Source of the DNA: an uncultured Akkermansia sp.
GTDB taxonomy: Bacteria > Verrucomicrobiota > Verrucomicrobiia > Verrucomicrobiales > Akkermansiaceae
Assembly: GCA_904501955.1 (NCBI GenBank)
Contig: CAJGCY010000029.1
Span: 1-22,507, forward strand
Direction of reading: 5' to 3'
Length of the DNA: 22,507 nt
In this document: positions 14,110-22,059 of the stretch, one piece after another
Layout: each line of letters opens with the position of its first letter
How positions within the stretch are numbered: position 1 is the stretch's first letter
Translations under genes and position numbers: made by a program
The notes under the pieces: generated by a model
Seen by the model: the letters and a program-made list of their open reading frames with translations, nothing else
The model's database searches: none
What the model was told of the DNA's origin: nothing

Positions 14110-15957
14110 ATGATGGAGGGTGGTCTGACAGATGCCTTGGAACGCGAAATACTGCAACGTTTCGGCAAAGAGTCTTTGCGCACGGGCCAGCGTGAGTTGA
14201 TATCCGCTGTGCTGCGTGGGCAAAATGCACTGGGCGTGCTCCCCACCGGACACGGTAAGAGTCTGTGCTACCAAGCGGCAGCGGTACTGCTGGGCGCGAC
14301 CTCTCTAGTGGTGTCGCCCCTCATTGCGCTGATGCGCGACCAGGTGCAGGGACTGCAAGCCTTGGGTATTGCAGCGGAGCGCTTTGACTCATCCCTTGAG
14401 CCGGAAGAAAGATCTGCGTTACTGCAACGTCTGCGCGGCGGAGAATTGCGGCTTCTGTTCGTTGCTCCTGAATCATTGGAAAATCACGAGCTTCTGCAGG
14501 CCTTGAGGCACGTGCAGCTCTCCCTTTTCGTGGTGGATGAGGCACACTGCGTGTCGGAATGGGGGCACAGCTTCCGCCCTGATTACCTGAAACTTCCGGC
14601 TTTTTATCGCAGCTTACCCTTTTACGCCGTCATGGCTATCACCGCTACGGCAACCTTGCGCGTGCAGGAAGATTTATGCCGCCTGTTCAGCATCGCGAAA
14701 GAGGCCGTCTTTGCCATATCTCCCTACCGCAGCAACATTATCCGCCGCGTGGTGGGCACTACGGAGCGAACTGAAATGGTATGCCAAGTGCTCAGCATGC
14801 CCGGACGTTGTCCTGCCATTGTATACACCCGCACCCGCAAAGGTACGGAGGCGCTGGCAGCAGAGCTTGCTTCCCGTGGTTTTTCAGTTGCAGGGTATCA
14901 TGCCGGCATGCCTGCGGAGCAGCGCGAGAAGCTGCAGGATGAGTTCCTGCACAATACACGCAATGTGCTGGTCGCTACCATTGCCTTCGGTATGGGCGTG
15001 GATAAGCCGGATGTGCGCACCGTTATCCACTATGACGAACCGAGTTCCCCTGAGGCTTATTTGCAGGAATCCGGCCGAGGCGGGCGCGATGGGGCGGACT
15101 CTCTTTCTCTTGTCCTGATGAGCGGGGATGGCTTGCAGGATGCCCGCAACCGCATTTACGCTGCGGAGCCGGATGCGGAGGGCGTGGAACGTGCTGTACG
15201 CTGGCTGCTGCCACGTGGCGCTCGAGCCGTTTCTTTGTGGGAGCTGGGGACTAGCTGCGACGTGCCGGATGATGTTGCCATGCGCGCCCTGATGCTCTTG
15301 GATGAGCTACAGGCTGTGCGCGTGGAGGAGCGAGGGTATAAGTTCTACAAGGTGAAGCCCCTGTTCCCCATGGCAACCATATTGGATGGGCGAGATACTG
15401 CGGAAAAAGCACGCCTCAGCTGGTTGAAAGAACACCCCGATGGTGAGGTGGAAGATGCCGCCGCTGCGTGGAATTGCAGTTATGCGGAGGCTATGGAGCA
15501 ACTGCGCGAGTGTGAAGCTGCGGGGGAATGGAAGCTTACGTTCCGCCAGCAAGCGCTTTATCTGCGCTCTACCGCCCCTGCTGAGCCCAAAGAAATTGCG
15601 GAGCAACTCTCCGCTGCGTATCTGCGCCGCCGTGAGGCGGATTTGCTGCGTTTTCAAACGTTGTGTGATATTTTGAGTGCGGATACGTGCATCAATGCTG
15701 CTCTGGAGCAATATTTTACCGGTGAAACATTGCCCCCGTGCGGCCGCTGTGCCGCCTGCAAGGGCAAGACCGTACAGATACCTCCGTCTGCACCTCCGCC
15801 ACCCCTCCCCCCGGAGCAGGATTTACCCGAATTCTTCCGCCCGAACCAGCGCAAGCGTTTCTTGCTCGGGCTCGCATCCCCCGGTTCAAACTCACGCCGT
15901 CTGTGGGCACACGCGCTCTGCGGGGCAGCCGCCGGTACTGCGTGGGAAGAGCTGTGA
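14110..15957 (+). CDS. recQ: RecQ-family ATP-dependent DNA helicase
   Basis: A 615-residue 3'-5' DNA helicase of the repair and recombination pathway. The helicase core (about 1-335) shows Walker A as PTGHGKSL at 45-52 (histidine where RecQ usually has glycine), DEAHCVSEWGHSFRPDY at 143-159, ATAT, YHAGM and motif VI QESGRGGRDG at 319-328. The order after the core is unusual compared with E. coli RecQ. Winged-helix-like segments come first, and the four-cysteine zinc site (C527, C544, C547, C550) lies far downstream, followed by a tail ending RFLLGLASPG. There is no HRDC domain. As far as I recall, a late zinc site also occurs in Bacteroidetes RecQs. I start at 14110 because of the promoter position; 14095 would add five residues. 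It is divergent from uxs and convergent with pgm. Confidence 0.95.
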   Translation: MMEGGLTDALEREILQRFGKESLRTGQRELISAVLRGQNALGVLPTGHGKSLCYQAAAVLLGATSLVVSPLIALMRDQVQGLQALGIAAERFDSSLEPEERSALLQRLRGGELRLLFVAPESLENHELLQALRHVQLSLFVVDEAHCVSEWGHSFRPDYLKLPAFYRSLPFYAVMAITATATLRVQEDLCRLFSIAKEAVFAISPYRSNIIRRVVGTTERTEMVCQVLSMPGRCPAIVYTRTRKGTEALAAELASRGFSVAGYHAGMPAEQREKLQDEFLHNTRNVLVATIAFGMGVDKPDVRTVIHYDEPSSPEAYLQESGRGGRDGADSLSLVLMSGDGLQDARNRIYAAEPDAEGVERAVRWLLPRGARAVSLWELGTSCDVPDDVAMRALMLLDELQAVRVEERGYKFYKVKPLFPMATILDGRDTAEKARLSWLKEHPDGEVEDAAAAWNCSYAEAMEQLRECEAAGEWKLTFRQQALYLRSTAPAEPKEIAEQLSAAYLRRREADLLRFQTLCDILSADTCINAALEQYFTGETLPPCGRCAACKGKTVQIPPSAPPPPLPPEQDLPEFFRPNQRKRFLLGLASPGSNSRRLWAHALCGAAAGTAWEEL

Positions 15958-15975
15958 TTTTTGATGTTTTTACAA

Positions 15976-16018
15976 ACAAAACGGCCTGTACTCCATGGTG
16001 GAATACAGGCCGTTTTGT
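15976..16018. terminator. Strong bidirectional terminator between recQ and pgm
   Basis: ACAAAACGGCCTGTA (15976-15990) pairs perfectly over 15 bp with TACAGGCCGTTTTGT (16004-16018), and the loop itself can form TCCA/TGGA. A runs upstream and T runs downstream make it functional in both directions for the convergent recQ (+) and pgm (-) genes. Confidence 0.92.
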
Positions 16019-16036
16019 GATATTGGTGAGTCGTGC

Positions 16037-17983
16037 TTACGCCATGCGTGCGCGGGCGTCAGCCTCTACAGCTGCCCACAGGGCGTTAATGCCGGACTGT
16101 ACCGCCTCCTTGGCAGCGGTGAGCTCTGCACCCTTCTCGCCATGGGCGAAGAGGTAGTACTTAATCTTGGGCTCCGTGCCGCTGGGACGCACAGCAAAGC
16201 TGCGACCGTCCGCGAGGTCGATGAAGAGCATCTTCTCAGCGGGGATGGGGTCACCCTCTGCATCAATGAGCGTACCGGTGGAGAAATCACGCACGCCGAC
16301 AACGGCAGCGCCATCCATCTCCGTGGGAGGAGTCTGCATGTAGCTCTGCGTCAGGGCTGCAATCTTGGCAGCACCGTCAGCACCCTCCATGACAAGGCTC
16401 TTACCCAGCTCCATGTAGTAGCCGAGCTCCGTGTAGATGTTGTTCAGGCACTCCAGCAAGCCGATACCCTTGGAGGCGAGGTATGCGTTCATTTCAGCCA
16501 AGCAAAGAGCGGCGGCGTTGGCGTCCTTGTCTCGCACGAAGTCCTGAGCGAGGTAACCGTAGCTTTCCTCACCACCGAAGATGAAGTACTTGCTGTGCTT
16601 GAGGCGCAGGCTGCGGGTCTCTGCCTCCGTCATGTTGCGGTAGCCCACGCGCTCCTCAGCGGGGATAGCCTGCTCATACTTGCCGAGCTTGGCAGCAATG
16701 TACTTGAAGCCGGTGAGTACGTTCACCGTGGCGATGCCGAAGGACTCCGCAATGGCATCCTGCAACGGGCTGGTTACGAAAGTCTTCACCATGACGGAGT
16801 GGTCGATGTTCTCCGGGGTGATGATGCCGAGCTCAATGGCGCTCATGCAGCGGTACCAAGCCATGAGGCAGCCGGTCTGGTTACCGGTGAGTAACTGCAT
16901 CTTACCGGTGGCGGTATCACGCACGGCAATGCCCATGCGGTCGCTGTCAGGGTCGGTAGCAATCACAAGGTCGGCATTCTCGGCATCAGCCTGAGCGATG
17001 GCCATATCAAGAGCAGGGGCGTTCTCCGGGTTGGGGCTTGCCACGGTCGGGAAACGTCCGTCGAGCACGTCCTGCTCGGCCACAGTGCTGACATTGCAGC
17101 CGATTTGCTTGAGGATGGGCACGATGCAACGACCACCGGTGCCGTGCAGGTTGGTGTACACCACCTTGGCGCTGGCCTTGGCGAATACCTCCGGGCGCAG
17201 GATGATGCCCTTGAGCTTCTCAATGTAAATGGCGTCGAACTCCGGGCCGAGGATGCTGAGAGTACCTTGCTGCTCCGCGGGAAGCGGCTCGTAGGTGTCA
17301 CCGGTGAGGGCGTTCACCTCCGCAATAACGGCCTTATCGTGCGGGGCGATGAGCTGAGCGCCGTCATTGAAGTAGGCCTTGAAACCGTTGTCATGAGCGG
17401 GGTTGTGGGAAGCCGTGAGCACCACACCCGTGTCGGCATTCAGCTCGCGAATGGCAAAGGATACCTCGGGCGTGGAGCAGGGGCCGTCAAACAAGGCGCA
17501 ATCGCAGCCCAAATCCGTGGCAATCTTCGCGCAATACTCTGCGAAATCACGGGAGAAATGGCGGGTATCGTGACCTACGACAATCTTGGGCTTACGGCCG
17601 GAACCTTCAGCCTCCACAAAGCGGCGTACGTAGGTGATAAGACCACGCATGGCGCGTCCTACGTTGAAGTAGTTCATGCCGGCGGTACCGACGCAGGGAA
17701 ACTCCGGGCGACCGTTCACGCCGCCTTTACCCTGCTCAGACGGGGCAACAATCATGCCGATGGTGCGACCGCGCAGGCCACCCGTACCGAAAGCGAGCGT
17801 TTTGTAGAAACGGTTGTTGAGCTCTGCCCACTCACCCGCGGCGGCGAGCTCACTGACGGCAGCAGGTGCTACCGGGTCCTTGGTACCGGCAAGCAGAAGC
17901 TGTATGTTCTCAAGAGACGTTGCAAGCAGTTTGCCGTCGGATACGGCCTGCTCAAGTGTAGAAAGAAGTGTGCTGTCCATCAT
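16037..17983 (-). CDS. Phosphoglucomutase/phosphomannomutase (alpha-D-phosphohexomutase)
   Basis: A 648-residue enzyme interconverting hexose 1- and 6-phosphates. It contains the four family signatures: phosphoserine loop TAS192HNP, metal-binding DPDSDR at 344-349, sugar-binding GGEESYG at 470-476 and phosphate-binding RPSGTEPK at 599-606. The N-terminal FGTGGLRG (65-72) and the large size match the long PGM2-type bacterial proteins, so glucose phosphate is the likely main substrate. Mannose phosphate cannot be excluded. With pgi and glgB nearby it fits glucose 1-phosphate supply for glycogen and UDP-sugars, including the UDP-glucuronate used by the uxs product. Two adjacent ATGs (17983 and 17980) follow the promoter at 8 and 11 nt. 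The convergent 3' end meets recQ at a shared terminator. Confidence 0.96.
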   Translation of the reverse strand: MMDSTLLSTLEQAVSDGKLLATSLENIQLLLAGTKDPVAPAAVSELAAAGEWAELNNRFYKTLAFGTGGLRGRTIGMIVAPSEQGKGGVNGRPEFPCVGTAGMNYFNVGRAMRGLITYVRRFVEAEGSGRKPKIVVGHDTRHFSRDFAEYCAKIATDLGCDCALFDGPCSTPEVSFAIRELNADTGVVLTASHNPAHDNGFKAYFNDGAQLIAPHDKAVIAEVNALTGDTYEPLPAEQQGTLSILGPEFDAIYIEKLKGIILRPEVFAKASAKVVYTNLHGTGGRCIVPILKQIGCNVSTVAEQDVLDGRFPTVASPNPENAPALDMAIAQADAENADLVIATDPDSDRMGIAVRDTATGKMQLLTGNQTGCLMAWYRCMSAIELGIITPENIDHSVMVKTFVTSPLQDAIAESFGIATVNVLTGFKYIAAKLGKYEQAIPAEERVGYRNMTEAETRSLRLKHSKYFIFGGEESYGYLAQDFVRDKDANAAALCLAEMNAYLASKGIGLLECLNNIYTELGYYMELGKSLVMEGADGAAKIAALTQSYMQTPPTEMDGAAVVGVRDFSTGTLIDAEGDPIPAEKMLFIDLADGRSFAVRPSGTEPKIKYYLFAHGEKGAELTAAKEAVQSGINALWAAVEADARARMA

Positions 17984-17991
17984 ACGCGGTC

Positions 17992-18020
17992 ATTATAGCG
18001 GAAAGCCCACGCGTGCGCAA
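17992..18020 (-). promoter_or_regulatory. Promoter of the phosphoglucomutase gene (predicted leaderless)
   Basis: On the minus strand TTGCGC (18015-18020), 17 nt and a perfect TATAAT (17992-17997) end only 8 nt before the first ATG at 17983. Transcription should start on or within a base or two of that ATG. The -35 box lies 8 nt beyond the stop codon of the upstream gene. Confidence 0.8.
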
Positions 18021-18028
18021 GTTTTATT

Positions 18029-18703
18029 TCAGACTTCGTTTGAAGAGTCCGTGTCCGGATAAGGCTCGTGGTGAGTTTCCGTGTGTTGCCAGCCCGGCAG
18101 CAGGTGTTGCCAGAATGCATAATGCTCACTCTGCGCTTCCTCTTGCATGCGCTGCGGCGTCATGCGGAAGGGGTATACCTGTACCGGCACCTCCTTTACC
18201 CCGGCTAGAAATGCCTCATTGACGAGGGTGTATATCTCCTCAATCTTTTCATCTGTCATAGCAAAACAACCGATGGATACATCGCTGCCGTGCACCATGA
18301 TGTAGCTGCCCGTGCGCCCAAGGCTGCGGTCATACGCGTTCGGATAGCCGATATTGAACGAAAGATGGTAGGAGCTTCGCGGATTCATACCCTGTGGCCT
18401 AACCCGGTAAAAGCCTTCCGGAGCCTGCTCATCGCCCTCCATGGTTTTCGGGCCTATTTCACCGCTCATACCGGCGATTTCATAGGTGCGGAAACATTTC
18501 CACGTGCCGTTTTGTTCCCGCAACCAAAGCTCCAAGATGTACTCCTCTTTAATGATGCGGATGAAGACGGGCTTGCCGAAGTGTTCCCCCAGCTCGGGGT
18601 GTACATGCTGGCGGGCAATGGCCACGCGGTCCGTATCTTCTCCCGAGCATCCGGAGCAAATGGGCATAAACAATAAAGCCGTTAGGGTTAAAAGTCTTTT
18701 CAT
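18029..18703 (-). CDS. YafK-like L,D-transpeptidase/carboxypeptidase (YkuD domain)
   Basis: A 224-residue envelope enzyme. Residues 1-19 form a signal peptide ending CSGC, a near-lipobox, so it may be a lipoprotein. The YkuD catalytic motif is H138-GSDVSIG-C146 followed by FAMTD, and IGYPNAYDRSLGRTGSYIMVHG just before it is characteristic of the YafK branch. E. coli YafK (DpaA) removes Lpp from peptidoglycan, while other family members form 3-3 crosslinks; which applies here is open. The start at 18703 is chosen because it opens the signal peptide and overlaps the upstream stop as ATGA. The longer frame to 18799 only reads the neighbour out of frame. The gene is co-translated with the upstream membrane protein. 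Confidence 0.9.
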   Translation of the reverse strand: MKRLLTLTALLFMPICSGCSGEDTDRVAIARQHVHPELGEHFGKPVFIRIIKEEYILELWLREQNGTWKCFRTYEIAGMSGEIGPKTMEGDEQAPEGFYRVRPQGMNPRSSYHLSFNIGYPNAYDRSLGRTGSYIMVHGSDVSIGCFAMTDEKIEEIYTLVNEAFLAGVKEVPVQVYPFRMTPQRMQEEAQSEHYAFWQHLLPGWQHTETHHEPYPDTDSSNEV

Positions 18704-19356
18704 TTTTTCGGCGTCGAATCGGGGAAGATGGCTTCCATTAAGCTGATGAACAGCGCATACAAAAGCAAGAATCCGCCAATGGTGACAGACTCCATCCACG
18801 TAGCATTGCGGTAAATGTCAAGCACTTGTGGCATGACATCAGAGGAGTAGTTTTTCCAGAACTCCACCAACTCACAGAAGAGCGGCGTAAGCGCTATCCA
18901 AGCCAAGTAACAGAACATCGCCGTGCAGAAAATGCGCACCTGCGCACCGGCTCTGGTCAGTGCCATCATCCACAGCAGGGGCGTGAGCCAATACAGGGCT
19001 GAGAAGGAGGAAAGCGCATGCGGCATACCCTCTGCTGCCAGTAACTGTTGCAGCGGTGCGGTGAAGGCAATCTTTGGCCCGAGAATGATACATACCAGCT
19101 CCGCCATCAGGGCAAAACTCAACACGCAAAGCGCTGCGTTGAATACCGCCTTGTCCCAACGCATGAGACAAAGCTGCAAGCTGATAATAACCAAACAGAT
19201 AAGGCTCTCATAATCGCCTTGTGCAGCCTTGGTGACACCAGCAAAGAAATCTGCCGTGCTCAGCCCGTTGTTATATCCGCAATATCCGGCGTAAAAAACG
19301 AAGACAAGAATAATCAAACAGATGGATTGCACGCACAGCGATAGAGACTTGTTCAT
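18700..19356 (-). CDS. Multi-pass membrane protein of unknown function
   Basis: A 218-residue protein with about six hydrophobic segments, among them residues 8-25, 47-63, 72-92, 112-132, 135-157 and 190-211. I recognise no family or catalytic motif. The ATG at 19356 is chosen because a promoter ends 9 nt before it; the frame could be extended upstream to 19410 through the promoter itself. Its stop overlaps the start of the L,D-transpeptidase gene by 4 nt, so the two proteins are made together and may work together in the envelope. Confidence 0.85.
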   Translation of the reverse strand: MNKSLSLCVQSICLIILVFVFYAGYCGYNNGLSTADFFAGVTKAAQGDYESLICLVIISLQLCLMRWDKAVFNAALCVLSFALMAELVCIILGPKIAFTAPLQQLLAAEGMPHALSSFSALYWLTPLLWMMALTRAGAQVRIFCTAMFCYLAWIALTPLFCELVEFWKNYSSDVMPQVLDIYRNATWMESVTIGGFLLLYALFISLMEAIFPDSTPKK

Positions 19357-19365
19357 ACCACAGGC

Positions 19366-19394
19366 ATTGTAGAGCAGATGCTGTGCTCGGTCAA
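19366..19394 (-). promoter_or_regulatory. Promoter of the membrane protein/L,D-transpeptidase pair (predicted leaderless)
   Basis: On the minus strand TTGACC (19389-19394), 17 nt and TACAAT (19366-19371), five of six matches to the consensus in each box, end 9 nt before the ATG at 19356. Confidence 0.75.
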
Positions 19395-19408
19395 GAAGAT
19401 TTTTATGC

Positions 19409-19448
19409 AAAAAGCCTGCGCTGAAACCACATGGAAACAGCGCAGGCT
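19409..19448 (-). terminator. Intrinsic terminator of the glutamate decarboxylase gene
   Basis: AGCCTGCGCTG (19413-19423) pairs over 11 bp with CAGCGCAGGCT (19438-19448) around a 14-nt loop. On the minus strand the stem is followed by TTTTGCATAAAAA, and it begins 25 nt after the gene's stop codon. Confidence 0.85.
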
Positions 19449-19473
19449 CATTCGTTTGGCTCAGGTTGCGGTA

Positions 19474-20859
19474 TCAGGTGTGTTTGAAGGATTTTGCATC
19501 ATCCTCTGTAACGGGCTTGCCGTCGCGGTGTGCTTCCAAATATGCAATGCTGCGCTTCATGTCAGCCATGAGCAGATCTGCCATATCCATGGTAAACCCA
19601 CGGCGTACCATCACGCGCATGACAACAACATCAGACACCTCTGCCGGTAAACTGAATGCCGGCACCTGCCAACCGCGCATGCGGAGGCGGTCGGAAAGCT
19701 CGTAGAGATTGTAACCGGGCTTGAATCCGGGGTGCATGGTGAAGCATACGGCGGGGATGTCTTTTTCCGGGTCGCCGGAGCAAATAAAATCGAACTTGCC
19801 GAGCTTGGAGATGCACTTTTTGAGGTAAGCCGCCACTTGGTAGGCTGCACCGTGCACGCGCTTGTAGCCCTCTTTACCGAGGCGGACAAAGGTGTAATAC
19901 TGCGAGATGACCTGACCGGCAGGGCGTGAGAAGTTAAGCGCGATGGTGGGTACACTGCCACCGAGGTAATTCACGGCAAAGGTGAGCTCTTTCGGCATGT
20001 CTTTCACCTCACGCCAGAGCACCCAGCCACATCCTACCGGAGCAAGTCCGTATTTGTGGCCACTGGAGCTGATGGATTTGACGCGCGGCAGGCGGAAGTC
20101 GAAGGGAATATGCGGAGCCATGAACGGAGCGAGGAAGCCACCGCTGGCGCCATCCACGTGCACATCCACATCCGGACCACCGGAGGCTGCCAATTTATCC
20201 AGCGCTTTGCAAATGAGCTCCGGGAACTCATACTGCCCGGTGTAGGTTACGCCGAAGGTGGGAACCACGCAAATGGTATTCTCATCCACACGTCGGAGCA
20301 TTTCCTCCTCATTCATGCAGTAGCGACCGGGAGCCATGGGTACCTCGCGCATCTCTACATCCCAATACCGGCAGAACTTGTGCCAGCAAATCTGCACGGG
20401 ACCACACACTAGGTTGGGTTTATCGGTGGGTTTGCCCTCCTTTTTGCGCTTGGCACGCCAGCGGTGCAGAGCTGCCATACCGCCGAGCATACACGCCTCA
20501 CTGGAGCCGATGGTGGAGCAACCGATGACATTGTTCACATCCGGCGCATTCCACAAATCCGCAATCATGCGGACGCATCGCTGCTCAATTTCGGCGCATT
20601 GGGGGTATTCATCCTTATCGATCATGTTCTTGCTGATGCAGATATCCATCAAGCGGTGCACCTGCGGGTCGTCCCAGGTTTGGCAGAAGGTCGCCAGGTT
20701 CTGGCGCGCGTTGCCATCCAGCATCAACTCATCACGTATCAGCTGAAAACTATCCTCCGGACGCATGGCGGAGGTCGGGAACTTTGCCGAGGGCAGGGGG
20801 TGGGAGGCATCTGCCGAGCCGAAAACACTCACGGTTTCATTATCGCATTGTTTTTTCAT
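19474..20859 (-). CDS. gadB: Glutamate decarboxylase
   Basis: A 461-residue PLP enzyme converting glutamate to GABA while consuming a proton. It is very close to E. coli GadA/GadB throughout: LDGNARQNLATFCQTWDD, TIGSSEACMLGGMAA, KPNLVCGPVQICWHKF and FGVTYTG are all present. The PLP lysine is K269 in SSSGHKYG, and D236 in HVDGASGGF contacts the PLP ring nitrogen. The C-terminus is SFKHT, as in E. coli, where the penultimate histidine shuts the active site at neutral pH (family knowledge). The N-terminus is shorter than in E. coli. The start at 20859 is one choice; an in-frame ATG at 20880 would add seven residues. No clear housekeeping promoter precedes either, which would suit regulated expression. 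No GadC antiporter gene is in this window. Confidence 0.96.
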   Translation of the reverse strand: MKKQCDNETVSVFGSADASHPLPSAKFPTSAMRPEDSFQLIRDELMLDGNARQNLATFCQTWDDPQVHRLMDICISKNMIDKDEYPQCAEIEQRCVRMIADLWNAPDVNNVIGCSTIGSSEACMLGGMAALHRWRAKRKKEGKPTDKPNLVCGPVQICWHKFCRYWDVEMREVPMAPGRYCMNEEEMLRRVDENTICVVPTFGVTYTGQYEFPELICKALDKLAASGGPDVDVHVDGASGGFLAPFMAPHIPFDFRLPRVKSISSSGHKYGLAPVGCGWVLWREVKDMPKELTFAVNYLGGSVPTIALNFSRPAGQVISQYYTFVRLGKEGYKRVHGAAYQVAAYLKKCISKLGKFDFICSGDPEKDIPAVCFTMHPGFKPGYNLYELSDRLRMRGWQVPAFSLPAEVSDVVVMRVMVRRGFTMDMADLLMADMKRSIAYLEAHRDGKPVTEDDAKSFKHT

Positions 20860-20925
20860 ACTTGAAGCGTATGACTCCATTTGGCTGCATTTCTTACAAA
20901 AACAGGTTAAAAATGCACATTTAGC

Positions 20926-20954
20926 TTGCTTTTTTTGTCGTTTTGTTGCATAAC
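20926..20954 (+). promoter_or_regulatory. Promoter of lipA (predicted leaderless)
   Basis: TTGCTT (20926-20931), 17 nt of mostly T-rich sequence and CATAAC (20949-20954) end 10 nt before the ATG at 20965. The 105-bp gap between lipA and the divergent decarboxylase gene holds no gene. Confidence 0.55.
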
Positions 20955-20964
20955 CCTCCGCGTT

Positions 20965-21882
20965 ATGGCAGAGGAACGCGCTCACAAACCGTCTTGGCTC
21001 AAGGTAAAGCTCCCCAAGGGACAGGCTTTTAAACATGTAAATGACCTCGTGAAGGGTAATTCCCTCGTTACGGTGTGTGAGGAGGCCATGTGCCCCAACC
21101 GTGGTGAATGCTGGAGCCACGGCACCGCTACCTTCATGGCTTGCGGTGATGTATGCACACGCGCTTGTGGCTTCTGCGCAACCCGCACGGCTCGTCCCAA
21201 GCCCCTTGACCCGGAAGAACCCGCCAAAATTGCGGATGCTGTAAGCCGCATGAAGCTTAACCACACCGTGGTGACCATGGTGACGCGCGATGACCTCAAG
21301 GATGGCGCCGCTAACCACATTGCTGCCATTATCCGCGAGATTCGCAAGACCAGCCCCTCCACCATTATTGAGGTGCTTACCTCCGATTTCAACGGGAAGG
21401 AGGAGTCCATTGCTGCCGTGATGGATGCCCGCCCGCACATTTTCAACCACAACTTGGAGACGGTGGAGCGTCTTTCTCCCATCGTGCGTTTCCGAGCCAA
21501 GTATCGTCAATCGCTTGCCGTCTTGCAGCGTGCGCTGGAGCTTGCCCCCGGCATGGTAGTGACCAAGAGCGGTATCATGCTCGGTCTTGGTGAAACGCGT
21601 GATGAAATTGAGCGCACCATGGATGACCTGCGCGCTCACGGCGTGACTGTGCTGACCATGGGGCAGTATCTGCGCCCCTCGCCCCGTCATCTGCCGGTGA
21701 TTGACTACATTCACCCGGACACCTTTGCTGAGCTGCGCGAGGTGGCTCTCGGCAAGGGCTTCCGCCACGTGGCCAGTGGCCCGCTTATCCGCTCCTCTCA
21801 CCATGATGCCAACTTCCGTCCGGAGCTGGACATTCTCGAGGCTATCAATGCCGACCTCCGTGCTCGAGGTGAGATTCAATAA
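20965..21882 (+). CDS. lipA: Lipoyl synthase
   Basis: A 305-residue radical-SAM enzyme that inserts two sulfurs into protein-bound octanoyl groups to make lipoyl cofactors. The auxiliary cluster cysteines are C38, C43 and C49 (CEEAMCPNRGEC), the radical-SAM cluster cysteines are C64, C68 and C71 (CTRACGFC), and the C-terminal RSSHHDA supplies the serine ligand (usually RSSYHA). The sequence also has GIMLGLGE and MGQYLRPS typical of LipA. The start at 20965 is set by the promoter and by the family's N-terminus; the frame upstream runs through the -35 box. No lipB is adjacent. Confidence 0.97.
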   Translation: MAEERAHKPSWLKVKLPKGQAFKHVNDLVKGNSLVTVCEEAMCPNRGECWSHGTATFMACGDVCTRACGFCATRTARPKPLDPEEPAKIADAVSRMKLNHTVVTMVTRDDLKDGAANHIAAIIREIRKTSPSTIIEVLTSDFNGKEESIAAVMDARPHIFNHNLETVERLSPIVRFRAKYRQSLAVLQRALELAPGMVVTKSGIMLGLGETRDEIERTMDDLRAHGVTVLTMGQYLRPSPRHLPVIDYIHPDTFAELREVALGKGFRHVASGPLIRSSHHDANFRPELDILEAINADLRARGEIQ

Positions 21883-21908
21883 GCAGCAGGAAAAGCAGAT
21901 TTTATCCG

Positions 21909-21941
21909 AGAGCGGGTTCCGAAAGGTGCTCGCTCTTTCTC
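21909..21941 (+). terminator. Possible terminator of lipA
   Basis: AGAGCGGG (21909-21916) pairs with CTCGCTCT (21929-21936) with one G-U pair around a 12-nt loop, followed by a short T-rich run (TTCTCT). It begins 27 nt after the lipA stop. The T tract is poor, so efficiency may be low. Confidence 0.5.
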
Positions 21942-22023
21942 TATCAATAACACCCCGGTTTTCCCGACCCCGAATTATCGAGAAAAGTATGCTTTTCATC
22001 CCGTATCTAACACAAGAAAAGGC

Positions 22024-22051
22024 TTGCAAGATTCAGCAAAAGGTGTAGAAT
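22024..22051 (+). promoter_or_regulatory. Promoter of glgB (predicted leaderless)
   Basis: TTGCAA (22024-22029), 16 nt and TAGAAT (22046-22051) end 8 nt before the ATG at 22060. The -35/-10 pair matches the geometry of the other leaderless promoters except for the one-base-shorter spacer. Confidence 0.6.
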
Positions 22052-22059
22052 GAAAAGCG

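Noticed and set aside
16037..17998. Long plus-strand frames across the phosphoglucomutase gene
   Set aside because: Antisense shadows; the minus strand has all four phosphohexomutase signatures.
20860..22029. Extension of the glutamate decarboxylase frame to an 851-residue protein
   Set aside because: The extra N-terminal part is antisense to lipA, and the decarboxylase family starts near 20859-20880.
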